From: an uncultured Lachnospiraceae bacterium
Lineage (GTDB): Bacteria; Bacillota; Clostridia; Lachnospirales; Lachnospiraceae
Assembly: GCA_910585635.1 (NCBI GenBank)
Contig: CAJUFE010000003.1
Location: 1-64,000, forward strand
Length of the DNA: 64,000 bases
Direction: 5' to 3'
Shown: positions 56,882 to 64,000 of the stretch, piece by piece
Numbering within the stretch: the first letter of the stretch is position 1
Layout of the letters: every line of letters starts with the position of its first letter
The notes under the pieces: model-generated
Database searches by the model: none
Seen by the model: only the letters and a program-made list of their open reading frames with translations
What the model was told of the DNA's origin: nothing
Position numbers and translations under genes: made by a program

Positions 56882-58324
56882 TTATCTGGACTGGATCGCG
56901 CCATTGACATCCACGACCCAGACTTTATCATTGGAGTCGGTCACATCTTTGAAGCCGGCGCCCAGATCGGCCATCACAGAGGACCTGGAAGAGGCGGAGG
57001 CTTTCTGGATCGCGCCAGAAGTGTTCACCAGGTAAGGAACGCCGTCAAACTCTACAGGTGCATATCTTAAGTCGCTGGGAGCTGCCTGGCGCAGACCATA
57101 GTGGTAGATCACATTGTCGCGGATCCCGTGGAAGCCCTGGCCCTTTTTAGCTCCGTCGGTATGGAAGTACCAGATCTCGTTCTCGCCAGTGTCCTCATTA
57201 TAGATCGTCTGCTTTCCGGTCCGCATCACGCCGTCTGTTCCGAAATAAGCATTAGCGATCTGGCCATCCTCCAGGGTGATGACCTGCTTTCCTGTCTGCA
57301 TCTCTCCTTTCTCATTGAAGCCATAACGCTTTGAATCCACAGAAAATGTCTGGATACCGGTCTCTGCAGCCAGGGGCTTGCCGCTGCGGAAGTAGAAGCG
57401 ATAGAGCTCACCCTCCGTGCTGACGCCCTCGGCGCCTTCGATCTCATGCCAGCCGGAGGCACGTTTCCCGTCCTCCTCGTAATACTGATAGCCATGGATC
57501 GTGCCTTCCCTGGGAGCGGAAGACACCACAGCTTCCGTACCGGCCTCGTCTGTTCCGGCAGACTCCTCCAATACAGCATCCTCCGCGGTGGCCCCATCGT
57601 CGGCGCTGTCCTGAACATCCTCTGTCAGCTGCTCTTGGGGGAGCTTGAACCATCCGGTCTGCATCCGCCCGTCTACAAAGGTGTAATAAGATCCGCCGAT
57701 CTTGCGGTCCACATAGTTTTCCGCCATACGTCCATTCTGGTCAAAGTAATACCAGTAGCCGGCGGTATCCGGATCCTCAGCCTCCTCTTCTAAGAAGAAC
57801 CAGCCGCTCTTGCGCACGCCGTCATCCTCCTCGCCCAGATAATAGGTGGAGCCGTCGATCTCCTGCTTTCCGGTCAGCATACGGCCGCTCTGATCGAAGT
57901 AGTACCAGTTCTCGTTGATCTTATACCACTTATCCTTCACAGCCCGGCCGTCCTTGCCGAAGTAATACCAGAAGTACTCGGGAGCATCCGGCGCGTCGAT
58001 CTCTTCGTCATTATAAACGGAGTACCAATGATTGGTCACCCGCTTCCCGGTCTCATCTACATAGTATTCATCATTTATGATCATGTCTGTGGCGATCTCG
58101 CCATATTCATCCAGATAGTACATCCCATCGTCTTTTTTCTTCCAGGCGTCGGTCAGTCGATAACCGTCGCTCTCAAGGTAATGCCATCCATCCGCATCCT
58201 CCACCCATCCGGCAGCCGCCGCCAGGGCTCTGGCCGGCATAGAAGCAGGGAAAAGGGAAGGGGTAACGGCGGTCATCATCGCCGCGGTAGATAATACAGC
58301 CATCATGGTGATCGGTCTTCTCAT
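56882..58324 (-). CDS. Cell-wall-binding-repeat surface protein, distant paralogue
   Basis: 480 residues. The signal peptide (MRRPITMMAVLSTAAMMTAV onward) is cut probably after ARALA or AAA. Repeats of the same type follow (DADGWHYLESDGYRLTDAWK, NENWYYFDQSGRMLTGKQEI, GYWYYFDQNGRMAENY), ending WVVDVNGAIQSR. A non-repeat acidic insert lies at about 235-270 (DVQDSADDGATAEDAVLEES). It is much less similar to copies A-E than they are to each other, and lacks their promoter and leader. Secreted wall-polymer-binding protein, possibly recognising the polymer made by the adjacent genes (inference). Confidence 0.9.
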   Translation of the reverse strand: MRRPITMMAVLSTAAMMTAVTPSLFPASMPARALAAAAGWVEDADGWHYLESDGYRLTDAWKKKDDGMYYLDEYGEIATDMIINDEYYVDETGKRVTNHWYSVYNDEEIDAPDAPEYFWYYFGKDGRAVKDKWYKINENWYYFDQSGRMLTGKQEIDGSTYYLGEEDDGVRKSGWFFLEEEAEDPDTAGYWYYFDQNGRMAENYVDRKIGGSYYTFVDGRMQTGWFKLPQEQLTEDVQDSADDGATAEDAVLEESAGTDEAGTEAVVSSAPREGTIHGYQYYEEDGKRASGWHEIEGAEGVSTEGELYRFYFRSGKPLAAETGIQTFSVDSKRYGFNEKGEMQTGKQVITLEDGQIANAYFGTDGVMRTGKQTIYNEDTGENEIWYFHTDGAKKGQGFHGIRDNVIYHYGLRQAAPSDLRYAPVEFDGVPYLVNTSGAIQKASASSRSSVMADLGAGFKDVTDSNDKVWVVDVNGAIQSR

Positions 58325-58657
58325 ATCTTTGTCTCTCCTTTTTGCTTTGCTGGGCTGTCGCCCAAGAACTATGGTTGCATTACGTGACTGATGATAACAT
58401 GGCTTTTGCCGTATGGCTAGTGTAGGTTGCTGCCAGAACTGCTAGAGGGCGGCAGCGCTGGAAAGAGGGTGTGGACCAGGCGGCCGCCTCCATTGGGGGG
58501 ACCCCTTCGGCAGGCCATGAAAAGTATCCCCTGCTGGCCCGTCCGTGAAACGTAAAAAATATTTTGTATGATTTTGAGAGAAAATATGGTAGACTGTAAA
58601 AAGAACAGAAGAAAGCGCACATCATGCATATGAAGACAGATCAGGAGGGAACCGCCT
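58325..58657. other. Intergenic region between the surface-protein paralogue and the ThDP enzyme gene
   Basis: Contains an AT-rich stretch (58550-58605) likely to hold the plus-strand promoter of the next gene, but no clear -35/-10 pair. A GC-rich part, AGGCGGCCGCCTCCATTGGG and surroundings, has inverted-repeat character. Frames on the minus strand have no ribosome site. Confidence 0.4.
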
Positions 58658-60658
58658 ATGCGTATAAAAGTAGCAGACTATATCGCCGACCGGCTGGTGG
58701 GGGCCGGCATCCGCCATGTTTTTACCGTGACCGGCGGCGGCGCCATGCATCTGAACGACGGTCTGGGCCACAAAGAGGGCCTGACCTGTATCTATGACCA
58801 TCATGAGCAGGCCTGTGCCATGGCGGCGGAGAGCTATGCCAGGATCCACAGGAGGATCGCGGCGGTCTGCGTCACCACCGGTCCGGGAGGGACTAACGCG
58901 ATCACCGGCGTATTAGGGGGATGGCTGGATTCGATCCCCATGCTGGTGCTCTCCGGCCAGGTGCGTTATGATACCACCGCCCGCTGGTCCGGCGTGGGCA
59001 TCCGGGCGATGGGGGACCAGGAATTTGACATCTGCCAGGCCGTGGCCAGCATGACGAAATACTGCGAGATGGTGATCGATCCGAGGCGGATCCGGTTCTG
59101 CCTGGAGAAGGCCCTGTATCTGGCCCAGTCCGGCCGTCCGGGGCCCTGCTGGCTGGATATCCCCCTGGATGTCCAGGGGGCCTATGTGGAGAGCCAGGAG
59201 CTGGCCGGCTTTGATCCAAAGGATTATGAGGCCGGCGGGACAGGCTGGAGCTGTGAGGCTCGGTCTGATATGGGGGAGGCCGGGAGGGCAGCGCCAGGGA
59301 AAAAGGCGGCTCCGGCCCAGATCTTGGAGGATGAGGCCGGCCGCGGGGAAAAGCGCCAGGCCCTGCCGGGAAAGGTGGACAGGGAGCTGGTGCATGCGGT
59401 CCTGGAGAAGATCCAAGGTGCAGAGCGGCCTGTGTTCAATGCCGGGAACGGGATACGGATCGGAGGCGCTCATCAGGCATTCCTTGAGGTGGCGGACCGT
59501 CTGGGCATCCCGGTGGTGACCGGCTGGAACAGCCAGGACGCGATCTGGGATACCCATCCCCTCTATACCGGGAGACCGGGCAATATGGGGGACCGTCCGG
59601 GGAACCTAGCGGTCCAGAACAGCGATCTGGTCTTTTCTGTGGGCAGCCGGCTGAGCATCCGCCAGGTGGGATATAACTATAAGACCTGGGCCAGAGCCGC
59701 CTATGTGATCGTCAGCGACATCGACCCGGAGGAGCTTAAAAAGCCTTCTGTCCATTCGGACCTTCGTATCCATGCAGACTGCAGGGACCTTTTGGAGACC
59801 ATGGCAGAGGTCCTTAAGGAAGGACAGCAGGCCGATCGGCTCCCCTATCCCCTTTTTGGCGGCGGCAGGGGACTCCCGGGGATGAGCTGGCTTGATACTT
59901 GCCGGATGTGGAAGGAGACCTATCCGGTGCTCCTGCCGGCGTATATGGACCGGAGCGATGAGGAGCCGGCCAATATGTATGCCCTGGTGGAGGAGCTGAG
60001 CAGCCGCCTGCCGGAAGGCCAGATCACCGTGGTGGGCAATGGCTCGGCCTGTGTGGCCGGAGGCCATGGCTATATCATCAAAAAGGGCCAGCGCTTCATC
60101 ACCAATTCGGCTGTGGCCGCCATGGGCTACGATCTTCCGGCTGCCATCGGCGCCTCCATGGCAGCGGAGGGGGAGGAGATCGTCCTGCTGACCGGCGACG
60201 GCAGCATCCAGATGAACCTGCAGGAGCTGCAGACGATCATCCACCACCGGATGCCGATCAAGATCTTCCTGATCAACAACGGGGGCTATCATTCGATCCG
60301 CCAGAGCCAGCGGAATTTCTTCGGGGAGCCGCTGGTGGGCGTGGGTGTGGACAGCGGCTTTAAGGGGCCGGACCTAAGCTTCCCGTCCATGGAAAAGCTG
60401 GCCGCCGCCTACGGCTACCCCTATGTGTCCGCCCATCACAACAGCCAGCTGGGGGCGGCCATCGAGGAAGCTCTTGGGATGGAAGGGCCTGTGATCTGTG
60501 AGGTGTTCGTGGACCGGGAGCAGGTCTTTGCCCCAAAATCCTCGGCCAAGCGGCTGGAGGACGGCACATTGGTCTCGCCGCCCCTGGAGGATCTTGCGCC
60601 TTTCCTGCCCGATGAGGAGATGGAGAGGAACATGATCATCCCCCGTATCAAAGAGTAG
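58658..60658 (+). CDS. Thiamine-diphosphate-dependent enzyme, acetolactate-synthase-like
   Basis: 666 residues, longer than usual (about 550-600). The three ThDP-family domains are present: a PYR domain with catalytic Glu50 (YDHHEQACAMAAESYAR), a middle domain, and a PP domain with LLTGDGSIQMNLQEL and INNGGY (the GDG-x-NN motif near residue 512). Residues about 185-245 are a Gly/Ala/Arg/Lys insert (EARSDMGEAGRAAPGKKAAP), which accounts for the excess length. Similar proteins in surface-polysaccharide loci make unusual sugar or acyloin precursors; a role in branched-chain amino-acid synthesis is unlikely here. AGGAGGG precedes the start. Confidence 0.85.
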   Translation: MRIKVADYIADRLVGAGIRHVFTVTGGGAMHLNDGLGHKEGLTCIYDHHEQACAMAAESYARIHRRIAAVCVTTGPGGTNAITGVLGGWLDSIPMLVLSGQVRYDTTARWSGVGIRAMGDQEFDICQAVASMTKYCEMVIDPRRIRFCLEKALYLAQSGRPGPCWLDIPLDVQGAYVESQELAGFDPKDYEAGGTGWSCEARSDMGEAGRAAPGKKAAPAQILEDEAGRGEKRQALPGKVDRELVHAVLEKIQGAERPVFNAGNGIRIGGAHQAFLEVADRLGIPVVTGWNSQDAIWDTHPLYTGRPGNMGDRPGNLAVQNSDLVFSVGSRLSIRQVGYNYKTWARAAYVIVSDIDPEELKKPSVHSDLRIHADCRDLLETMAEVLKEGQQADRLPYPLFGGGRGLPGMSWLDTCRMWKETYPVLLPAYMDRSDEEPANMYALVEELSSRLPEGQITVVGNGSACVAGGHGYIIKKGQRFITNSAVAAMGYDLPAAIGASMAAEGEEIVLLTGDGSIQMNLQELQTIIHHRMPIKIFLINNGGYHSIRQSQRNFFGEPLVGVGVDSGFKGPDLSFPSMEKLAAAYGYPYVSAHHNSQLGAAIEEALGMEGPVICEVFVDREQVFAPKSSAKRLEDGTLVSPPLEDLAPFLPDEEMERNMIIPRIKE

Positions 60659-60759
60659 AAGGAAAAAGGCTTTACAGGAGTCAGGTTTTATACATGTGCC
60701 CCCGGTCGGAGCTTTACATGTGGCGGGCATCCGCTGCCGGGCCCATAGAGGTTTAGAGG

Positions 60760-61938
60760 ATGAAAAAGATCAGTATCGTAGTACCTTGCTATAATGAAGA
60801 AGAAAATGTAGAAGCCCTGGCCACCGCGATCAAAGAGACCTTCCGGAAGGACCTGGAAGACTATCGGTATGAGATCATCTTTATCGATAATGATTCTCGC
60901 GACCGGACCAGGGAGATCATCCGCCGCCTGTGCCAGGAGGACAGGGACATCAAGGGGATCTTTAACGCGAAGAACTTCGGGCAGTTCAATTCCCCCTATC
61001 ACGGCATGCTCCAGAGCACCGGCGACTGCACGATCTTGATGGCCGCGGATTTCCAAGATCCGGTGGAGATGATCTCCCGTTTCGTCCTGGAGTGGGAGTA
61101 TGGCTATAAGATCGTGATCGGGATCAAGACCTCCAGCAAAGAAAATAAGCTGATGTACTGGCTGCGGGGCTGCTATTATAAGCTGGTCAAGAAGCTCTCG
61201 GATGTGGAGCAGATCGAGCAGTTCACCGGCTTTGGCTTATATGACGCAGCTTTTATCCAGGTCCTCAGGGATCTGGATGACCCTACGCCCTTCCTAAGGG
61301 GGATCGTGGCGGAGCTGGGCTTTAGACGGAAGGAGATCCCCTATGAGCAGCCTCTTCGCCGGGCGGGGAAGACCAGCAATAACCTTTACCGCCTTTACGA
61401 CGCGGCCATGCTGAGCATCACCTCCTATACCAAGGCCGGGCTCCGGCTGGCCACGGTGATCGGCTGCATCTGCTCCGGCTGCAGCATCCTGGTAGCCATG
61501 GCGTACCTGATCATGAAGCTGCTCTACTGGGACCGCTTCCCCGCGGGGATGGCGCCGGTGCTGATCGGCATGTGCTTCTTAGGCTCCGTACAGATCTTTT
61601 TTATCGGGATCGTGGGCGAATATATCCTGAGCATCAACCAGCGGGTCATGCACCGTCCGCTGGTGGTCGAGGAGGAACGGCTGAACTTCGACCGCCCATC
61701 CGGCCCCAAAAAGAAGGCGGATCGTGGGCCAAAGGGCGGGCAGCCATCAGCCCAGGGAGCCGTCGGCCGGTATCCGGGCGGACAAGGTCCGACGGCAGGA
61801 CCGGACGGACAGGACCCGGCAGACGGACGCCCGGAGGGGGCGGACCGTCCGAAACGCCGCCGCAGGCGGAAAAAGCCCGACAGCCCCCAGAAGGAGGCTG
61901 CCCAGGCTATGGATGTAAGAGAACAAGAGAGAGGATGA
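60760..61938 (+). CDS. GtrB/DPM-like polyprenyl-phosphate glycosyltransferase with basic tail
   Basis: 392 residues. The GT2 domain (ISIVVPCYNEEENVEALATA, IIFIDNDSRDRT, MAADFQDPVEMI metal site) is followed by two membrane segments at about 230-300 (VIGCICSGCSILVAMAYLIM, VLIGMCFLGSVQIFFIGIVG), as in GtrB/ArnC. These make undecaprenyl-phosphate-linked sugars for modification outside the membrane. A Pro/Gly/Asp and Arg/Lys-rich tail of about 80 residues (ADRPKRRRRRKKPDSPQKEA) is unusual and comes from GC-rich repetitive DNA. The next gene starts 10 bases later. Confidence 0.87.
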   Translation: MKKISIVVPCYNEEENVEALATAIKETFRKDLEDYRYEIIFIDNDSRDRTREIIRRLCQEDRDIKGIFNAKNFGQFNSPYHGMLQSTGDCTILMAADFQDPVEMISRFVLEWEYGYKIVIGIKTSSKENKLMYWLRGCYYKLVKKLSDVEQIEQFTGFGLYDAAFIQVLRDLDDPTPFLRGIVAELGFRRKEIPYEQPLRRAGKTSNNLYRLYDAAMLSITSYTKAGLRLATVIGCICSGCSILVAMAYLIMKLLYWDRFPAGMAPVLIGMCFLGSVQIFFIGIVGEYILSINQRVMHRPLVVEEERLNFDRPSGPKKKADRGPKGGQPSAQGAVGRYPGGQGPTAGPDGQDPADGRPEGADRPKRRRRRKKPDSPQKEAAQAMDVREQERG

Positions 61939-61948
61939 TCTTGATCAT

Positions 61949-64000
61949 ATGAAGTATAAGATCGATGTGGTCCGGATAAGGGAAAATTCGATCACGCTGA
62001 ACGGCTGGGTGCTGGGAAAAGATCCCGGCTCCAGGGCAGAGTTCGCGGTGGAGGACGGGAAGCATCAGAAGATCGACTTCCAGTATGTACCCACCAGGCG
62101 GGATGATGTGAGCCGGATCTATTTTAAGCAGATCATCGACCGGGACTTCGGGTTCGATATCCGGTTCGCCTACCAGCGGGGAAAGGACTATTATCTGGTG
62201 ATCCGCTGTGAGGGGAAGCAGGTAAAGATCCGTTATAATGAAGAGCTGATCGAAAAGCGTGCCAGTGTGGCCTATAAGCGGGCGCAGAAGATCAAGGACC
62301 TGATGAACATGGAGACGGTCCATGTGGCCATGGATTTCTGGAAGGAGAACGGCCTGCGGGCCCTGCTCTTAAAATCCAGGCATAAATTACAGGGATTGGA
62401 TAATGATTATGACTATGGAGAATGGTATGCGCTCACCAGGCCTTCTCAAGAGGAGCTGGAGAGGCAAAGACAGGAGACCTTCGTCCATGGCCCGAAGTTC
62501 TCGATCCTGATCCCGGCCTATAAGACCGCTCCCCGGTTCTTAAGGGAGCTTTTGGACTCCATCCGCTGCCAGACCTATGGGAACTGGGAGGCCTGTATCG
62601 CAGACGGGAGCCCGGCAGGGGAGAGCGTGGAGAAGGTGCTCCAGGAGTATGCCCGGACAGACCCCCGTTTCCGCTATGTGGTCCTGGGCGAGAACCGGGG
62701 GTTCTCCGGGAACACCAATGCGGCCATGGAGATGGCGGAAGGCGACTATCTCGTCCTGGCAGACCATGACGATACATTGACCGAGGATGCGCTCTACAGA
62801 TGTGCCAGAGAGATCGGGGCCGATCCCTCCTGCGATGTGCTGTATTCCGATGAGGATAAGCTGGACATGGATGGACAGGCCTTGTTCGATCCCCATTTCA
62901 AGCCGGACTTTAACCCGGCGCTCCTGACCAGCGTCAATTATATCTGCCACCTGTTCGTGGTCCGCAGGTCGCTGGTGGAGGAGGTGGGCGGCTTAGACCC
63001 GGCTTTTGACGGCGCACAGGACTTAGACCTGATCTTCCGCTGCACGGAGAAGGCCAGGAGGGTCTGCCACATCCCCAGAGTGCTGTATCACTGGCGGTGC
63101 CACATGGGCTCTACCGCCAGCAACCCGGAGAGCAAGATGTATGCCTTCGAGGCCGGGGCGCGGGCGGTCAAAGCCCACTATGAACGGCTGGGGATCCAGG
63201 TGGATGCCGTGGAGAAGGGGGTGGACTATGGGATCTACCATACCCGGTTCCATCTAGCCAAAGAGCCGCTCGTCTCCGTGATCATCCCCAATAAGGACCA
63301 CTGCGTGGACTTAGAGACCTGTCTGGTCTCCCTCCTGGACAAAGGCGACTATCGGAACCTGGAGGTGGTGGTGGTGGAGAACAACAGCAGGGACCCGGAG
63401 ACCTTCCGCTACTACGAAAAGCTGCAGAGAGAACGGCCAAATGTGCAGGTGGTCACCTGGGACAAGGGCTTTAATTTCTCCGCGATCAATAACTTCGGTG
63501 TGGGCTTTTCAAAGGGCGAGTACCTGCTGTTCGTGAACAATGATGTAGAAGCCATCGAGCCGGATGTGGTGCGGGAGATGCTGGGCTTCTGTATGCAGGA
63601 GGATGTGGGCGCGGTAGGGGCCAGGCTCCTGTACCAGGACGATACGATCCAGCATGCCGGCGTGGTGATCGGCTTCGGCGGGATCGCGGGCCACACCTTT
63701 ATCGGCCTCCACCGGGCAGAGAACAGCTATTTCCACCGGGCCATGTGCGCCCAGGACTACAGCGCGGTCACCGCCGCCTGCATGATGAGCAAACGGAGCC
63801 TGTTCGACCAGGTGGGCGGCTTCCGTGAAGAACTGGCGGTGGCCTTTAACGACATCGACTATTGCCTGAAGATCAGGGCTCTGGGCAAGCGGGTGATCTA
63901 CGCCCCCTACGCCCTGCTCTACCACTACGAATCCAAGTCCAGGGGGCTGGAGGACACGCCGGAGAAGGTGGAGCGGTTCAACCGGGAGGTGGCCCGCTTC
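61949..64000 (+). CDS. Multi-domain family 2 glycosyltransferase (3' end outside window)
   Basis: The frame is open to the window edge, at least 684 residues. An N-terminal accessory part (MKYKIDVVRIRENSITLNGW) precedes two GT2 domains in tandem. The first begins FSILIPAYKTAPRFLRELLD with the LADHDDTLTEDAL metal site, and the second begins VSVIIPNKDHCVDLETCLVS with LFVNNDVEAIEPDV, and has AFNDIDYCLKIRALGKRV near the end. Tandem GT2 enzymes like this extend rhamnan- or similar glycan chains with two linkages. The start follows the previous stop by ten bases. Donor unknown. Confidence 0.9.
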   Translation, partial: MKYKIDVVRIRENSITLNGWVLGKDPGSRAEFAVEDGKHQKIDFQYVPTRRDDVSRIYFKQIIDRDFGFDIRFAYQRGKDYYLVIRCEGKQVKIRYNEELIEKRASVAYKRAQKIKDLMNMETVHVAMDFWKENGLRALLLKSRHKLQGLDNDYDYGEWYALTRPSQEELERQRQETFVHGPKFSILIPAYKTAPRFLRELLDSIRCQTYGNWEACIADGSPAGESVEKVLQEYARTDPRFRYVVLGENRGFSGNTNAAMEMAEGDYLVLADHDDTLTEDALYRCAREIGADPSCDVLYSDEDKLDMDGQALFDPHFKPDFNPALLTSVNYICHLFVVRRSLVEEVGGLDPAFDGAQDLDLIFRCTEKARRVCHIPRVLYHWRCHMGSTASNPESKMYAFEAGARAVKAHYERLGIQVDAVEKGVDYGIYHTRFHLAKEPLVSVIIPNKDHCVDLETCLVSLLDKGDYRNLEVVVVENNSRDPETFRYYEKLQRERPNVQVVTWDKGFNFSAINNFGVGFSKGEYLLFVNNDVEAIEPDVVREMLGFCMQEDVGAVGARLLYQDDTIQHAGVVIGFGGIAGHTFIGLHRAENSYFHRAMCAQDYSAVTAACMMSKRSLFDQVGGFREELAVAFNDIDYCLKIRALGKRVIYAPYALLYHYESKSRGLEDTPEKVERFNREVARF

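Noticed and set aside
58658..60658. ThDP enzyme as acetolactate synthase of branched-chain amino-acid synthesis
   Set aside because: No small regulatory subunit or ilv genes nearby; surrounding genes all concern surface glycans.
1..64000. Ribosomal or transfer RNA genes, prophage structural genes, replication origin
   Set aside because: No recognisable sequence or gene set for any of these was seen on either strand, although a covariance-model scan could not be run.

Overview
The window looks like chromosomal DNA of a low-GC-clade but moderately GC-rich, spore-forming anaerobic Firmicute, most likely a gut Lachnospiraceae-type clostridium. This rests on sigma-A-like promoters with 17-base spacers, strong GGAGG ribosome binding sites, a Spo0A-type DNA-binding domain, choline/glucan-binding-type cell-wall repeats, a LytR-CpsA-Psr protein and a DinJ/RelB-YoeB pair. 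No rRNA, tRNA or CRISPR array was seen. The species cannot be fixed from the sequence alone.

Layout. (1) 1-14.6 kb is a repeat-rich surface-protein region. Four complete and one left-truncated copies of a secreted cell-wall-binding-repeat protein share the same promoter, leader, signal peptide and terminator, and two decayed remnants lie nearby. Interspersed are an Rpn-type PD-(D/E)XK nuclease and a broken copy of it, a RadC/JAB-like gene, a DinJ/RelB-YoeB toxin-antitoxin pair, an AAA/DUF4143 ATPase and an XRE regulator. Much of 2.2-7.4 kb is an inverted duplication of an Rpn plus surface-protein unit. (2) 14.6-21.4 kb holds a GNAT acetyltransferase, a tyrosine recombinase, an O-antigen-ligase-like membrane protein and a first short polysaccharide operon (GT2, initiating sugar transferase, GT2), which has a Spo0A-box-like site next to its promoter. 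(3) 21.5-28.1 kb is a probable defence island: a class III nucleotidyl-cyclase-like protein overlapping an ImmA/IrrE protease gene, a BglII-like nuclease without a methylase, a MATE transporter and an OLD-family ATPase/TOPRIM nuclease. A related dyad element recurs three times in this segment. (4) 28.2-33.4 kb is a minus-strand GDP-L-fucose operon (gmd, fcl, manC, phosphohexomutase), divergent from an AraC-type regulator and a Spo0A-C-terminal-like regulator with its own Spo0A-box palindrome. (5) 35.4-53.7 kb is the main exopolysaccharide locus: sugar transferases, two Wzz-like proteins, a CapD/PglF-like dehydratase, a DegT aminotransferase, glycosyltransferases, two LicD proteins, an acyltransferase, a Wzx-like flippase, a Wzy-like polymerase, an IspD/TarI-like cytidylyltransferase and an SDR epimerase. 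(6) 53.7-64 kb holds an LCP ligase, an orphan pseudopilin, two small genes, a distant surface-protein paralogue, a ThDP-dependent synthase-like enzyme, and two GT2 enzymes, the last cut by the window end.

How it fits together (inference). The locus builds a fucose-containing, probably amino-sugar-containing and phospho-decorated Wzx/Wzy polymer. LCP may attach it to the wall, and LicD with the cytidylyltransferase may add a CDP-derived substituent. The neighbouring choline-binding-like repeat proteins could recognise that kind of wall polymer. Variation is suggested at several levels: mosaic surface-protein copies with remnants, a tyrosine recombinase, and tandem repeats of 11 and 19 bases (not multiples of three) inside the polymerase gene, which would switch its frame if copy number changed. 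The most novel candidate system is the ImmA/IrrE-cyclase pair with its promoter-dyad control region in the defence segment.
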